Source: Bradyrhizobium sp. CER78 (GTDB taxonomy: Bacteria; Pseudomonadota; Alphaproteobacteria; Rhizobiales; Xanthobacteraceae). Taken from it: DNA of 64,000 nt. The stretch lies in the NCBI RefSeq assembly GCF_029846235.1, contig NZ_JARVWP010000003.1, positions 496,001 through 560,000 on the forward strand, given 5' to 3'. This document shows, piece by piece, positions 42,844 through 52,790 of the stretch. Each line of letters opens with the position of its first letter. Within the stretch, counting starts at the first letter, position 1. A program made the position numbers and the translations under genes. Under the pieces are notes generated by a model that was not told where the DNA came from, did no database searches, and was given only the letters and a program-made list of their open reading frames with translations.

Positions 42844-43007
42844 GACGAATTCGCGGCGCGGTCAGGCTGAAAACACCCTCGAATCGCGCCCAATCAATTC
42901 AAAAATGCCCTGTCCCTCACCCCATGCAGGGCCAAAATCCCTGCAAGACCCTTGACATAGCTGCCCTTTCGGCAGAACGCGTGTGGTCAAGCCGTCATGG
43001 ACATTTC

Positions 43008-44156
43008 ATGGATCTGATTAGCACGACCTCCGACCTCGCCGCCGCCTGTGATCGGCTCGCCCAACACAAGGTCATCACCGTCGACACCGAGTTCCTGCGG
43101 GAGACGACCTACTATCCCCTGCTCTGCGTCGTGCAGATGGCGAGCGCGGATGAAGCCGTCGTGGTCGACGCGCTGGCGCCCGGCATCGACCTCAAGCCGT
43201 TCTTCGAATTGATGTCGAACGAGGCTGTGCTCAAGGTGTTTCACGCCGCGCGGCAGGACATCGAAATCGTCTGGCACCTCTCCGGCACGATCCCGCATCC
43301 GATCTTCGACACCCAGGTCGCGGCCATGGTGCTCGGCTATGGCGACAGCATCGCCTATGACCAGCTGGTCGATCGCGTCACCGGCCACCGCCCCGACAAG
43401 ACCCATCGCTTCACCGACTGGTCGCGCCGTCCGCTGACCGAAGAGCAGCTGCATTACGCCGTCTCCGACGTCACCCATCTGCGCGAAGTGTTCGCGGCGC
43501 TCGATGCCGATTTGCGCAAGCGTGACCGCAGTGACTGGGTCAGCGAGGAGATGGAGATCCTGACCTCGCCGAAGACCTACGACTTCCATCCCGAACGCGC
43601 CTGGGAGCGGCTCAAGACCCGCGTACGCAAGCCGCGCGAGCTCGCGGTGCTGATCGAGGTCGCGGCCTGGCGCGAGCAGGAGGCGCAAAGCCGTGACGTG
43701 CCGCGATCGCGCGTGCTCAAGGACGATGCGGTCGGCGACATCGCCACCCACGCGCCGACCTCGCTGGAGAAGCTCGGCAACCTGCGTTCGCTGCCAAAGG
43801 GTTTCGAGCGCTCGAAATGGGGTGCCGACATCATCGCCGCGGTGCAGCGCGGGTTGGCCCGCGACCAGGCGACGCTGCCCAAGCTGGAAAAGCCCAGAAA
43901 CAATTCCAACGGTGCGGCGACTGTCGAGCTGCTCAAGGTGCTGCTCCGCATGACGTCGGAACGCCACGGCGTCGCCAGCAAGGTGATCGCCACCGTCGAC
44001 GACCTCGAGCAGATCGCGGCCAGCGATCAGGCCGAGGTCGGCGCCCTGCACGGCTGGCGGCGCGAATTGTTCGGCGAAGCGGCACTCAAGCTCAAGCACG
44101 GCCAGCTCGCGCTCGCGATCGACAAGGGCCGCGTCGTGCGGGTGGATCGGGGCTAG
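43008..44156 (+). CDS. rnd: Ribonuclease D
   Basis: 3'-5' exoribonuclease that trims tRNA and other small RNA ends; 382 aa. The DEDD-y catalytic residues are visible: ITVDTEF (Asp, Glu), [12 protein letters not shown] (Asp), and YAVSDVTHL (Tyr, Asp). The C-terminal HRDC domains follow ([15 protein letters not shown], and [17 protein letters not shown]). The ATG at 43008 is preferred; a long N-terminal extension lies in repeat DNA. Confidence 0.95.
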   Translation: MDLISTTSDLAAACDRLAQHKVITVDTEFLRETTYYPLLCVVQMASADEAVVVDALAPGIDLKPFFELMSNEAVLKVFHAARQDIEIVWHLSGTIPHPIFDTQVAAMVLGYGDSIAYDQLVDRVTGHRPDKTHRFTDWSRRPLTEEQLHYAVSDVTHLREVFAALDADLRKRDRSDWVSEEMEILTSPKTYDFHPERAWERLKTRVRKPRELAVLIEVAAWREQEAQSRDVPRSRVLKDDAVGDIATHAPTSLEKLGNLRSLPKGFERSKWGADIIAAVQRGLARDQATLPKLEKPRNNSNGAATVELLKVLLRMTSERHGVASKVIATVDDLEQIAASDQAEVGALHGWRRELFGEAALKLKHGQLALAIDKGRVVRVDRG

Positions 44157-44274
44157 CGCACCAGGTTCCATCCGACCGTCGGCCAGTGGCCGAACGCCTT
44201 GGGCCTATAGTTCGACCGGCACAGGCTGAGGTTGCGTCAGGCAAAACCACCGCGCTTGCTAACGCGCAATTTTC

Positions 44275-44481
44275 GTGTTGCAATCCCTTCACAATCGGAT
44301 TGCGGCCGTTCGACTGTGCGTTTCACGACGTTTCTATCCAAGGCTTCAAGAGGCGGCTTCGAGAGGCGAAACTTCGGACTTGAAGACTTTGGATCTGAAG
44401 ACCCGGGAATTGTACAGACAACGGAAAGCCCGCTTGTGGCGTGGCACGTGGAAAACGTGGCCGCGTCTTTTTTATGTCTAG
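44275..44481 (+). CDS. Possible leader peptide frame upstream of cspA (68 aa)
   Basis: A 68-codon frame with a GTG start and no clear ribosome site, ending 15 bases before the cspA ATG. Its end (RLWRGTWKTWPRLFYV) is basic and has three Trp codons within eight codons. These codons coincide with a terminator-like hairpin and the T-run that follows. If translated, it could influence transcription of cspA; otherwise it is merely leader sequence. The upstream part contains DLKT-x-DLKT. Evidence for translation is weak. Between the rnd stop and this frame nothing else is seen. Confidence 0.3.
   Translation: MLQSLHNRIAAVRLCVSRRFYPRLQEAASRGETSDLKTLDLKTRELYRQRKARLWRGTWKTWPRLFYV
44439..44473 (+). terminator. 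Intrinsic-terminator-like hairpin in the cspA leader
   Basis: GCGTGGCACGT (44439-44449) pairs with ACGTG-CCGCGT (44455-44466, one bulged G) around a GGAAA loop. Six T residues follow at 44468-44473. It lies 23 bases before the cspA ATG, with no room for a promoter in between, so it may act as an attenuator. Confidence 0.6.
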
Positions 44482-44496
44482 ACTGGGAGAGAGACG

Positions 44497-44700
44497 ATGC
44501 CGAAGGGTACCGTCAAATGGTTCAACCCGACCAAAGGTTATGGGTTCATCAAGCCGGCCGTCGGCGACAAGGATGTGTTCGTCCACATCTCGGCGGTCGA
44601 ACGCGCAGGCCTCAGCACACTCAACGAGAACCAGACCGTCGAGTACGAGCTGGTGGAAAACCGCGGCAAGGCGTCGGCAGAGAACCTCAAGGTTCACTGA
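44497..44700 (+). CDS. cspA: Cold-shock protein, CspA family
   Basis: A 67-aa single-domain RNA chaperone that melts RNA secondary structure. RNP1 (KGYGFIKP) and RNP2 (VFVHIS) are present. A strong GGGAGAG ribosome site precedes the ATG. The leader is long, as is usual for this family, and carries a terminator-like hairpin. Whether this paralog is cold-induced cannot be told from the sequence. Confidence 0.95.
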   Translation: MPKGTVKWFNPTKGYGFIKPAVGDKDVFVHISAVERAGLSTLNENQTVEYELVENRGKASAENLKVH

Positions 44701-44733
44701 ACTTCGCTGCTCGCGGAATTCATCCTGATGCCT

Positions 44734-44756
44734 CCCCCGGCCGCATCACCCGGGGG
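44734..44756. terminator. GC-rich hairpin after cspA
   Basis: CCCCCGG (44734-44740) and CCGGGGG (44750-44756) pair around a short loop. Little T-richness follows. It lies between convergent cspA and purN. Confidence 0.4.
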
Positions 44757-44795
44757 ATACTTCTCAGGGATTTCGTTTGGCGCAGGCGACGCGCC

Positions 44796-45446
44796 TTAAG
44801 GCGCCGGCGCGATCAATGTGCTGCCGGTTGCGGCGCTGCCCTGCGTCCTGCAGCGATCGCCTTCGAGCTTGAGCCGGCCGCTCGCCAGCAGCCGCAACGC
44901 CTCCGGATAGATGCGATGCTCGATTCCGATCACGCGTGCGGCGAGCGTCTCGGGCGTGTCATCGTCGGCCACAGTCACCGCACCCTGCATCACGATCGGT
45001 CCGGCATCGGTCTCCGGGATCACGAAATGCACCGTCGCGCCGGACAGCTTGACCCCTGCACGCAACGCTTGGCCGTGCGGGTCGAGGCCGGGAAAGCACG
45101 GCAGCAGCGAGGGATGGATGTTGAGCATCCGCCCGTACCAGTGCCGCGCGAAGTCGGCCGTGAACAGCCGCATGAAACCGCCGAGGCAGATCAGCTCGAC
45201 CCGGTTGTCGTCGAGCGCCTTTTGCAGCACCGCCTCGAAGCCCGCGCGATCCTTGCCGAACGGCTTGCTCGCGATGACGACGGTGGGAATGCCGCTGGCG
45301 GCCGCCTTCTCCAGCCCGGGCGCGTCGGCGCGGTTGGAGATCACGACCGCGATCTCGGCCGGAAAGTCCGCAGCCTTCGCAGCCTCAATCAACGCGGCCA
45401 TGTTGGAGCCGCGGCCGGAGATCAGGATGGCTGTGCGGCGCTTCAT
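44796..45446 (-). CDS. purN: Phosphoribosylglycinamide formyltransferase
   Basis: Third step of purine synthesis: formylates GAR using 10-formyl-THF. 216 aa. [16 protein letters not shown] (phosphate-binding start), [16 protein letters not shown] (catalytic Asn and His) and ETDAGPIV (catalytic Asp) are all present. Its ATG overlaps the purM stop in an ATGA, so the two are translationally coupled. Confidence 0.96.
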   Translation of the reverse strand: MKRRTAILISGRGSNMAALIEAAKAADFPAEIAVVISNRADAPGLEKAAASGIPTVVIASKPFGKDRAGFEAVLQKALDDNRVELICLGGFMRLFTADFARHWYGRMLNIHPSLLPCFPGLDPHGQALRAGVKLSGATVHFVIPETDAGPIVMQGAVTVADDDTPETLAARVIGIEHRIYPEALRLLASGRLKLEGDRCRTQGSAATGSTLIAPAP

Positions 45447-46516
45447 CGCGAGAGATCGAGATGACCGTGATAGACCACGCGATGCTCGTCCTTCGCCTCG
45501 ATCACCTCGCCGAGCAGCGTCACGGTCTCGCCGCCGGCGGTGAAGGCCTCGGTCACCGCATCGACCGCATCGGCCTTGACGATCGCGATCATGCCGATGC
45601 CGCAGTTGAAGGTGCGCAGCAGCTCAATCTCGGCGATGCCGCCCTGCTCGGCCAGCCATTTGAACACCGGCAACACCGGCAGCCGCGCCAGATCGATGCC
45701 GACGCCGAGATGCTTCGGCAGCACGCGCGGAATATTGTCGGTGAAGCCGCCGCCGGTGATATGGGCGAGGCCCTTCACCGCGCCCGTCTCGCGGATCGCG
45801 CGCAGGCAGGATTTCACATAGAGCTTGGTCGGCGTCAGCAGCGCCGCGCCGAGCGTCATGACCGGTGCGAACGGCGCCGGCGCGTCATAGGCCACGCCGG
45901 ATTGCTCGACGATCTTGCGCACCAGGGAGTAGCCGTTGGAGTGCACGCCCGAGGAAGCAAGGCCAATCACGGCGTCGCCGGCCGCGATATCCCCGGTCGG
46001 CAGCAAGGTGCCGCGTTCGGCCGCACCGACGGCGAAGCCGCCGAGGTCGTAATCGCCGTCCTTGTAGAGCCCGGGCATCTCGGCGGTCTCGCCGCCGATC
46101 AGCGCGCAGCCGGATTCGCGGCAGCCCTCGGCGATGCCGGCGACGATCTGCGCGGTGGCCTCCGGATGCAGCTTGCCGCAGGCGAAATAGTCGAGGAAGA
46201 ACAGCGGTTCCGCACCCTGCACGACAAGGTCGTTGACCGACATCGCGACGAGATCGATGCCGATGCCGCCGTGGATGCCGGTCTCGATCGCGATCTTCAG
46301 CTTGGTGCCGACGCCATCGGTCGCGGCCACCAGGACAGGATCCTTGAAGCCCGCGGCCTTGAGGTCGAACAGCCCGCCGAATCCGCCGATCTCGGCGTCC
46401 GCGCCGGGCCGTGCGGTCGCCCGCACCATCGGCTTGATCAGATCGACAAGACGATTGCCGGCGTCGATATCGACACCCGAATCCGCGTAGGTGAGCCCGT
46501 TTTTGCGCTCGGTCAT
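45443..46516 (-). CDS. purM: Phosphoribosylformylglycinamidine cyclo-ligase
   Basis: Fifth step of purine synthesis: closes FGAM to AIR with ATP. 357 aa. [12 protein letters not shown] at the start, [24 protein letters not shown] and [13 protein letters not shown] are characteristic. The ATG at 46516 is chosen over a TTG two codons earlier. First gene of a purM-purN operon, divergent from the phosphatidyltransferase gene. Confidence 0.97.
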   Translation of the reverse strand: MTERKNGLTYADSGVDIDAGNRLVDLIKPMVRATARPGADAEIGGFGGLFDLKAAGFKDPVLVAATDGVGTKLKIAIETGIHGGIGIDLVAMSVNDLVVQGAEPLFFLDYFACGKLHPEATAQIVAGIAEGCRESGCALIGGETAEMPGLYKDGDYDLGGFAVGAAERGTLLPTGDIAAGDAVIGLASSGVHSNGYSLVRKIVEQSGVAYDAPAPFAPVMTLGAALLTPTKLYVKSCLRAIRETGAVKGLAHITGGGFTDNIPRVLPKHLGVGIDLARLPVLPVFKWLAEQGGIAEIELLRTFNCGIGMIAIVKADAVDAVTEAFTAGGETVTLLGEVIEAKDEHRVVYHGHLDLSR

Positions 46517-46676
46517 GCCCAATTCCAGATGGTTAGGGGCTGGTTACGAGGAATTCCGCCCCCGCGCAATGGCTCGCGGCGATGCTGCCGCGATACTATG
46601 TAGATAACACCCGGCCGTCGCGCAAAAGAGCCGGATATCGAGTAAAATCAGGCTTCTAGCCGGGAAGCGACTCAAC

Positions 46677-47219
46677 TTGAGCATACCGAACATCATTACC
46701 CTCGGCCGCATCATCCTGGTGCCGGTGATCGTCTGGGCCATCGTGTCCAGCCAGATGGAGATCGCTTTCGCGATCTTCGTGATCGCCGGCGTGTCGGACG
46801 CGGTCGACGGTTTCCTCGCCAAGCGCTTCAACATGACGAGCGAGCTCGGCGCCCTGCTCGACCCGCTCGCCGACAAGGCGCTGCTGGTGTCGATCTATGT
46901 CGCGCTCGGAATCTGGGGCGCGGTGCCGCGCTGGATCGTGATTCTCGTGGTGTCGCGCGACATCATGATCGTCTCCGCCGTGATTGTGTCATGGTTGTTC
47001 GACAAGCCGGTCGAGATGAAGCCGCTGATGGTGTCGAAGCTGAACACGGTGGCGCAGGTCGGCTTCGCGGCGTTGGTGCTGGCCTCGCTCGGCTTCGGCT
47101 TCGAGCCGCATCCCTACGACTGGATCCTGATGGGCCTCGTCACGATCTTTACTTTGGGCTCGGTGTCCCTCTATCTCGTGGAGTGGGTGCGGCACATGAG
47201 CACGATCGAGGCTCGGTAG
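46677..47219 (+). CDS. CDP-alcohol phosphatidyltransferase family protein
   Basis: A 180-aa membrane enzyme with about five or six helices that condenses a CDP-diacylglycerol with an alcohol such as glycerol-3-phosphate. The signature D-x2-D-G-x2-A-R/K-x8-G-x3-D-x3-D is visible in SDAVDGFLAKRFNMTSELG and LLDPLADK. The start is TTG. It may be a second PgsA-like or cardiolipin-type enzyme; the product lipid is not certain. It precedes hdaA on the same strand. Confidence 0.9.
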   Translation: MSIPNIITLGRIILVPVIVWAIVSSQMEIAFAIFVIAGVSDAVDGFLAKRFNMTSELGALLDPLADKALLVSIYVALGIWGAVPRWIVILVVSRDIMIVSAVIVSWLFDKPVEMKPLMVSKLNTVAQVGFAALVLASLGFGFEPHPYDWILMGLVTIFTLGSVSLYLVEWVRHMSTIEAR

Positions 47220-47279
47220 AGCATGATCCGCAGATCGGTTCTCGCGCGACAAACGCGAAGCGTTTGCGCGGATTAGAGT
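47220..47279. repeat. Dispersed palindromic repeat fragment
   Basis: Begins GAGCATGATCCGC directly after the upstream stop codon and contains the hairpin CGCGACAAACGC-GAA-GCGTTTGCGCGG. The opening decamer GAGCATGATC is shared with the element at 1206. Confidence 0.6.
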
Positions 47280-47294
47280 GGTTTGGAGACTTGT

Positions 47295-47972
47295 GTGGCC
47301 AGTAGCGTTCAACCTCGTCAATTGGCCTTGGCCTTGCCGCACGAGGAGAAACTGACCCGCGACGATTTCCTCGAAGGGCCTGCCAATGAAGCCGCGCTGG
47401 CGCTAATCGACGGCTGGCCCGACTGGCCGAATCGAATCATGCTGCTGGTGGGCCCCGACGGCTCCGGCAAGAGCCACCTCGCCGCGATCTGGGCCGAGAG
47501 CGCCGGCGCACGCGCGACCGCGGCGCATGCGCTGACCGCCGACACCGTGCCGGCAGCGCTCGCGACCGGTGCGCTGGTGGTCGAGGATCTGAGGCCGTCG
47601 GATTTCGACGAGCGCGCGATGTTTCATCTGATGAATCTGGCGCGTCAGGACGATGCCTACGTGCTGATCACGGCCCGCTTGCCGCCGTCGGCGTTCGAGA
47701 TCGAGCTGCGCGACCTGCGGTCCCGGCTCCGCGCGGTGCCGACGGTGACGTTGCTGCCGCCCGACGACCAGCTGTTCCGCGGCCTGATCGTCAAGTTCTG
47801 CGCCGACCGCCAGATGAGCGTGGACGAGCCGCTGGTCAGCTACCTGACAAACCGGATCGAGCGCTCCTATGCCGCCGTCCGCCAGGCGGTCGAGCTGCTG
47901 GATACCGAGGCGCTGCGGCTCGGCCGGCCGGTGACCCGGGCGCTGGCGGCCGAACTGTTGCGGGACGCCTGA
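47295..47972 (+). CDS. hdaA: HdaA, DnaA-related regulator of replication initiation
   Basis: A 225-aa DnaA-like AAA+ protein lacking the DNA-binding C-terminal domain. MLLVGPDGSGKSHLAAIW is the Walker A region and VVEDLRPSDFDERAMFHLMN the Walker B region. RQLALALPHEE near the start resembles the QL-x-L clamp-binding motif of Hda, through which it contacts DnaN. It promotes DnaA-ATP hydrolysis after initiation. GTG start at 47295 with GGAG upstream. Followed by ppk and ppx. Confidence 0.9.
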   Translation: MASSVQPRQLALALPHEEKLTRDDFLEGPANEAALALIDGWPDWPNRIMLLVGPDGSGKSHLAAIWAESAGARATAAHALTADTVPAALATGALVVEDLRPSDFDERAMFHLMNLARQDDAYVLITARLPPSAFEIELRDLRSRLRAVPTVTLLPPDDQLFRGLIVKFCADRQMSVDEPLVSYLTNRIERSYAAVRQAVELLDTEALRLGRPVTRALAAELLRDA

Positions 47973-48103
47973 GCGGACCTGCGGCTTGACGGCGCGGGCC
48001 GGCGGAACATCAATGTCATCGAAACGTCATCGCAATATCACATGGTCTCTGCGGCCTTCGGTTAGACCGCTCCGGCCCCTGCCCCGAATTGGACCAGCAC
48101 TTG

Positions 48104-50308
48104 ATGGACTCGGCACAAGCACCTGAAATCAAAGAGAAAGAGGCGGAACTCCCGCCCGTCCCCGCGATCGCTACCAGTCCCGAGCGATTCATCAACCGGG
48201 AGCTCTCCTGGCTGCACTTCAACCGGCGGGTGCTCGAGGAATCGGTCAACACAGGCCATCCCGTGCTGGAGCGGGTCCGCTTCCTGTCGATTTCGGCGAA
48301 CAATCTCGACGAGTTCTTCATGGTCCGCGTCGCCGGTATCAAGGCGCAGGTCCGTGAGGGCATCGCCGAGCGCAGCCCGGACGGCCTGCTCCCGGCCGAG
48401 CAGCTCGTGATGATCAACAAGACGGTCTCGCAGCTCGCCTCCGACCAGCAGGCGATCTGGAGCGACCTGCGCGATATCCTCTCCAAGGTCGGCATCCAGC
48501 TGGTCGATGGGCGCGATGTCACCAGGTCCGAGCGCGCCTGGATCGAGGATCACTTCCTCCACAGCATCTTCCCGCTGCTGACCCCGCTGGCGATCGACCC
48601 CGCGCATCCGTTCCCGTTCATCCCGAATCTCGGCTTCACGGTCGCGCTGCAATTGTCGCGGATCGCCGACGGCAAGGCGATGAACGCGCTGATCCGCATG
48701 CCCGGCAAGATCGACCGCTTCCTCCGCATTCCCTCGACGAAGGAAGGCGCGCCGGCGCGGCTGATCACGCTCGAGCAGGCCACCGGTCTGTTCATCGGCC
48801 GCCTGTTCCCCGGCTACACCGTCAAGGGCCAGGGCGCATTCCGCATCATCAGGGACTCCGAACTCGAAATCGAGGAAGAGGCCGAAGACCTCGTTCGCCT
48901 GTTCGAGACTGCCCTCAAGCGCCGCCGGCGCGGGTCGGTGATCCGGCTCGAGATCGAGGCCTCGATGCCCGAAGAGCTGCGCGTCTTCGTGCAGCACGCC
49001 CTGTCGGCAGCGGACGATGAGGTGATCCTGGTCGACGGCGTGCTCGCGATGAATGAGCTGTCGCAGCTCACCCGCCTCAATCGCCCCGATCTCGAATTCC
49101 CGCCCTATGTGCCGCGCCATCCCGAGCGCGTGCGCGACCATGGCGGCGACATCTTTGCCGCTATCAGGCAGAAGGACCTCGTGGTCCACCACCCCTACGA
49201 ATCCTTCGACGTCGTCGTCCAGTTCCTGCAACAGGCAGCGCGCGATCCCGACGTGGTCGCGATCAAGCAGACGCTGTATCGCACCTCGAACAACTCGCCG
49301 ATCGTGCGTGCGCTCGCCGAGGCCGCCGAAGCCGGCAAGTCGGTGACCGCGCTGATCGAACTCAAGGCGCGGTTCGACGAGGAAGCCAACATCCGCTGGG
49401 CGCGCGACCTCGAACGCGCCGGCGTCCAGGTGGTCTACGGCTTCATCGAACTGAAGACGCATGCCAAGCTGTCGATGGTGGTGCGCCGCGAGGGCGGCAA
49501 CCTCACCACCTATGTGCACACCGGCACCGGCAATTATCATCCGGTCACCGCGCGCATCTACACCGACCTCTCCTATTTCACCTCGGATCCGATCATCGGC
49601 CGCGACGTCGCGCGGGTGTTCAACTACATCACCGGCTATGCCGAGCCGAGCGACATCGAGAAGATGGCGGTGTCGCCGCTGACGCTGCGCAAGCGGATCA
49701 TCGAGCACATCCATGGCGAGATCGCCCACGTCAAGCACGGCCGGCCCGGCGCGGTCTGGATGAAAATGAATGCGCTGGTCGACCCCGACATCATCGACGC
49801 ACTGTATGAGGCCTCGCAGGCCGGCGTCTCGGTCGAGCTCGTGGTGCGCGGCATCTGCTGCCTGCGGCCCGGGCTGCCCGGATTGTCGGAGAACATCCGC
49901 GTCAAATCGGTGATCGGCCGGTTCCTGGAACACGGCCGAATTTATTGCTTCGGCATGGGCCAGGGCCTGCCGAGCACAAAAGCTGCTGTGTATATCTCGT
50001 CCGCCGACATGATGCCGCGCAACCTCGACCGCCGCGTCGAGGTTCTCTGTCCGCTGCAAAATCCCACGGTGCATCAGCAGGTTCTCGAACAGATCATGGT
50101 CGCGAACCTGAAGGACACCGAGCAGAGCTGGCAATTGTTGCCCGACGGATCGTCAACGCGTATGAAGGCCGCGAAAGGCGAAGAGCCTTTCAACCTGCAT
50201 GACTATTTTATGACAAATCCGAGTCTGTCCGGCCGTGGTAAGTCTCTCAAGGAATCTTCACCGCGCCGTCTCACGCGTCGCAACGAGCGTCAGCAGCCAT
50301 CGTCTTAA
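48104..50308 (+). CDS. ppk: Polyphosphate kinase 1
   Basis: Makes polyphosphate from ATP; 734 aa, of normal length. [18 protein letters not shown] at the start, the first catalytic-His region [13 protein letters not shown], and [12 protein letters not shown] with the second His are visible. The ATG at 48104 is used; a TTG 15 bases earlier is the alternative. It is followed 12 bases later by ppx, so synthesis and breakdown enzymes are paired. Confidence 0.97.
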   Translation: MDSAQAPEIKEKEAELPPVPAIATSPERFINRELSWLHFNRRVLEESVNTGHPVLERVRFLSISANNLDEFFMVRVAGIKAQVREGIAERSPDGLLPAEQLVMINKTVSQLASDQQAIWSDLRDILSKVGIQLVDGRDVTRSERAWIEDHFLHSIFPLLTPLAIDPAHPFPFIPNLGFTVALQLSRIADGKAMNALIRMPGKIDRFLRIPSTKEGAPARLITLEQATGLFIGRLFPGYTVKGQGAFRIIRDSELEIEEEAEDLVRLFETALKRRRRGSVIRLEIEASMPEELRVFVQHALSAADDEVILVDGVLAMNELSQLTRLNRPDLEFPPYVPRHPERVRDHGGDIFAAIRQKDLVVHHPYESFDVVVQFLQQAARDPDVVAIKQTLYRTSNNSPIVRALAEAAEAGKSVTALIELKARFDEEANIRWARDLERAGVQVVYGFIELKTHAKLSMVVRREGGNLTTYVHTGTGNYHPVTARIYTDLSYFTSDPIIGRDVARVFNYITGYAEPSDIEKMAVSPLTLRKRIIEHIHGEIAHVKHGRPGAVWMKMNALVDPDIIDALYEASQAGVSVELVVRGICCLRPGLPGLSENIRVKSVIGRFLEHGRIYCFGMGQGLPSTKAAVYISSADMMPRNLDRRVEVLCPLQNPTVHQQVLEQIMVANLKDTEQSWQLLPDGSSTRMKAAKGEEPFNLHDYFMTNPSLSGRGKSLKESSPRRLTRRNERQQPSS

Positions 50309-50320
50309 GGGGGCCTTACG

Positions 50321-51823
50321 GTGAAGCGGCCGCGGAAGCGCGCTTCCAGCGTCGCTGTGATCGATATCGGCTCGAACTCGGTTCGTCTCGTGGTTTACGA
50401 GTCGATGGCGCGCAGCCTCATCACCATCTTCAACGAGAAGGCGCTGTGCGGGCTCGGGCGCGAGGTGCAGAGCACCGGCCTGCTCGCAACCGATGCGGTC
50501 AACAAGGCGCTCACCGCGCTGCGCCGCTTTCGTGCGCTGTGCAGGATCCAGCAGGTCGGCCGCGTCTACGCGATCGCGACCGCCGCCTGCCGCGACGCCA
50601 AGAACGGTCCGGACTTCATCGCCAAGGCCGAGCGGATCTGCGGCGCCAAGATCGAGATTCTCACCGGACCGCGTGAAGCGAAGCTGTCGGCGCTCGGCGT
50701 CGTCTCGGGCATACACAATCCGAACGGCATCGTCGGCGATCTCGGCGGCGGCTCGCTCGAGCTGATCGACGTCAAGGGCAACCGTGTACGCAGCGGCGTG
50801 ACTCTGCCGCTCGGCAGCCTCGCGCTGCAGGACCTCTCGAACAAATCGCTCAAGCGCGCCGAACGCATCGTCAAGAACGAGCTGCTCGGCGTCGCCCAGC
50901 TCAAGACCGGCCGCGGCCGCACCTTCTACGCGGTCGGCGGCACCTGGCGCGCGCTCGCGCGCATCCACATCATCCAGAGCGGCTATCCGCTCAAGGTGAT
51001 GCACGGCTATTCGATTCCTGCCGTCGACGCGCTCGACTTCGCGCAGCGGCTGCGGCGGCTCGCGGCCACCAACATGCTGGCCAACATCGAATCGATCGCC
51101 GATGCGCGGCGGCCGCTGCTCGCCTATGCCGCGCTCGTGCTCGAATACATCATCCGCGTCGCGCAGCCGAAGACCATCGTGTTCTCGACCTTCGGCGTGC
51201 GCGAGGGCCTGCTCTACGAGATGCTGCCGCCGGCCGAGCGGGCCAAGGACGGGCTGGCCTGCGCCGCCCAGAACCTCAACGAATTGCTGTCGCGCTCCGC
51301 CCGCCACGCCCAGGAACTGACCGCCTGGACCGACCGCCTGGTGCGCGTCGTCAGGCTGCGCGAGACCGAGGAAGACCGCCGGCTGCGTCACGTCGCCTGC
51401 CTGCTCTCCGACATCGGCTGGCGGGTGCATCCCGATCATCGCGGCGAGGAAACCCTCAGCCTGATCATGAACGGCAATTTCGGCTCGATCACGCATCAGG
51501 GGCGTGCCTTCGTCGCGCTCTCGGTGTTCTATCGCTACGCCGGCCTCAGTGAGGAAAACGAACCGCCGCCGCAGATCCGTGCGCTGGTGACGCCGGCGAT
51601 GGACGAGCGCGCGCGCGTGCTCGGCGCTGCGTTCCGCGTCGCGCATCTGATCACGGCGGCGCGCACCGGCGTGCTGCCGGCAACTCATTTCCGCACCCAG
51701 GGCCGCAAGCTGATGCTGGTGTTCGAGCACCGGATGGTTGATCTGGTCGCCGATCGCGTCGGCAGCCGCTTCAGGCAATTGGCGCGGCTGGTCGGGCGCG
51801 CCGGCTCGATCGTGCGGCGCTAG
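50321..51823 (+). CDS. ppx: Exopolyphosphatase / guanosine pentaphosphatase family
   Basis: Degrades polyphosphate from the ends and may hydrolyse pppGpp. 500 aa. The ASKHA-fold phosphate loops VAVIDIGSNSVRLVVYE and VGDLGGGSLELIDV are present, and a helical C-terminal HD-like part follows. GTG start with AAGGGGG upstream. Cotranscribed with ppk. Confidence 0.94.
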   Translation: MKRPRKRASSVAVIDIGSNSVRLVVYESMARSLITIFNEKALCGLGREVQSTGLLATDAVNKALTALRRFRALCRIQQVGRVYAIATAACRDAKNGPDFIAKAERICGAKIEILTGPREAKLSALGVVSGIHNPNGIVGDLGGGSLELIDVKGNRVRSGVTLPLGSLALQDLSNKSLKRAERIVKNELLGVAQLKTGRGRTFYAVGGTWRALARIHIIQSGYPLKVMHGYSIPAVDALDFAQRLRRLAATNMLANIESIADARRPLLAYAALVLEYIIRVAQPKTIVFSTFGVREGLLYEMLPPAERAKDGLACAAQNLNELLSRSARHAQELTAWTDRLVRVVRLRETEEDRRLRHVACLLSDIGWRVHPDHRGEETLSLIMNGNFGSITHQGRAFVALSVFYRYAGLSEENEPPPQIRALVTPAMDERARVLGAAFRVAHLITAARTGVLPATHFRTQGRKLMLVFEHRMVDLVADRVGSRFRQLARLVGRAGSIVRR

Positions 51824-51835
51824 AGAAAATCCCGC

Positions 51836-52675
51836 TCACGCCGCCTTGGCGGCCTGCTTGGCCTTCCTGAGCGCCTGACGGCGCCAGATCGATCCGACGG
51901 CCAGCACCACGATAATGCCGAGCACCGCGAGCGTGATCTCGCCGCCGCTGCCGCCATGCGCGAATTGCGGCGACATCCCGATCGACGTCAGCCAGGAATC
52001 GAGCCTGGCGCCGAGCGGTCCGGCGAACAGCGCATCGAGCTTCGGATGCACGGCCGGGTCGGTCGCGATGACGTCACCCGCGATCCAGCCGAGCAGCGCC
52101 GCGCCGGCCCAGACCAGGATCGGCAGCTTGGTGAGCAGCGCCATGATCAGCGCCGCGCCGGCAACGATCAGGGGAACGCTGATCGCAAGGCCGAGCACCA
52201 GCAGCGGCACGCTGCCGTTTGCGGCGGCCGCCACCGCGATCACATTGTCGAGGCTCATCACGATATCGGCGACGACGACGATCTGAACCGCGGCCCACAG
52301 ATGCGAGGCCGCATGCACGCTGTCCTCGTCCTCCTGCTCCGGCACCAAGAGCTTGGCGGCGATCACGATCAGCGCCAGTCCGCCGACGAGCTTCAGGTAA
52401 GGAAGCTCCATCAGGCTGGCGACGATGCCGGTGAAGATGACGCGCAGCAGCACCGCCGCGGCGGCGCCGAGAATCATGCCCCACAGACGCTGGCGCGGTG
52501 CGAGCCCGCGGCAGGCCATCGCGATCACGAGCGCGTTGTCGCCCGACAGCAGGACGTTGATCCAGATGATCTTGCCGACGGCGACCCAGAAGGTCGGCGT
52601 CGCCATCTCGTTCTTGAACTCGGTGAAGAACGCGCCGATGTACGCCGGATCAAAGATCTGCCACAGCCAGTCCAC
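51836..52675 (-). CDS. TerC-family membrane protein (YjbE-like)
   Basis: A 279-aa membrane protein with about seven helices. LLSGDNALVIAMACRGL and DIVMSLDNVIAVAAA hold the paired Asp-Asn motifs of the TerC family, thought to transport or sense metals (manganese in several cases). A GTG start at 52675 with AGGAC upstream is preferred to a much longer frame. The stop lies 12 bases from the convergent ppx stop. Confidence 0.9.
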   Translation of the reverse strand: MDWLWQIFDPAYIGAFFTEFKNEMATPTFWVAVGKIIWINVLLSGDNALVIAMACRGLAPRQRLWGMILGAAAAVLLRVIFTGIVASLMELPYLKLVGGLALIVIAAKLLVPEQEDEDSVHAASHLWAAVQIVVVADIVMSLDNVIAVAAAANGSVPLLVLGLAISVPLIVAGAALIMALLTKLPILVWAGAALLGWIAGDVIATDPAVHPKLDALFAGPLGARLDSWLTSIGMSPQFAHGGSGGEITLAVLGIIVVLAVGSIWRRQALRKAKQAAKAA

Positions 52676-52744
52676 AGCGAGTCCTATTCGTCGGCCTTGC
52701 GGCCGCCCCTGGCGGCGGTCGTCCGCCGCTCCCCAGTTTATTTC

Positions 52745-52772
52745 GACACGGTCTCCTCCAGGAGACCGTGTC
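52745..52772. terminator. Perfect 13-bp hairpin between ndk and terC
   Basis: GACACGGTCTCCT and AGGAGACCGTGTC pair perfectly around CC. There is no long T-run on either side, so it may be a terminator of ndk or an RNA-stabilising structure. Confidence 0.6.
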
Positions 52773-52790
52773 ACTTTCAGTTGTACGTCG

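Noticed and set aside
48062..50134. Long open frame antisense to ppk
   Set aside because: Shadow of the ppk gene, with low-complexity His/Asp/Arg composition and no motifs.
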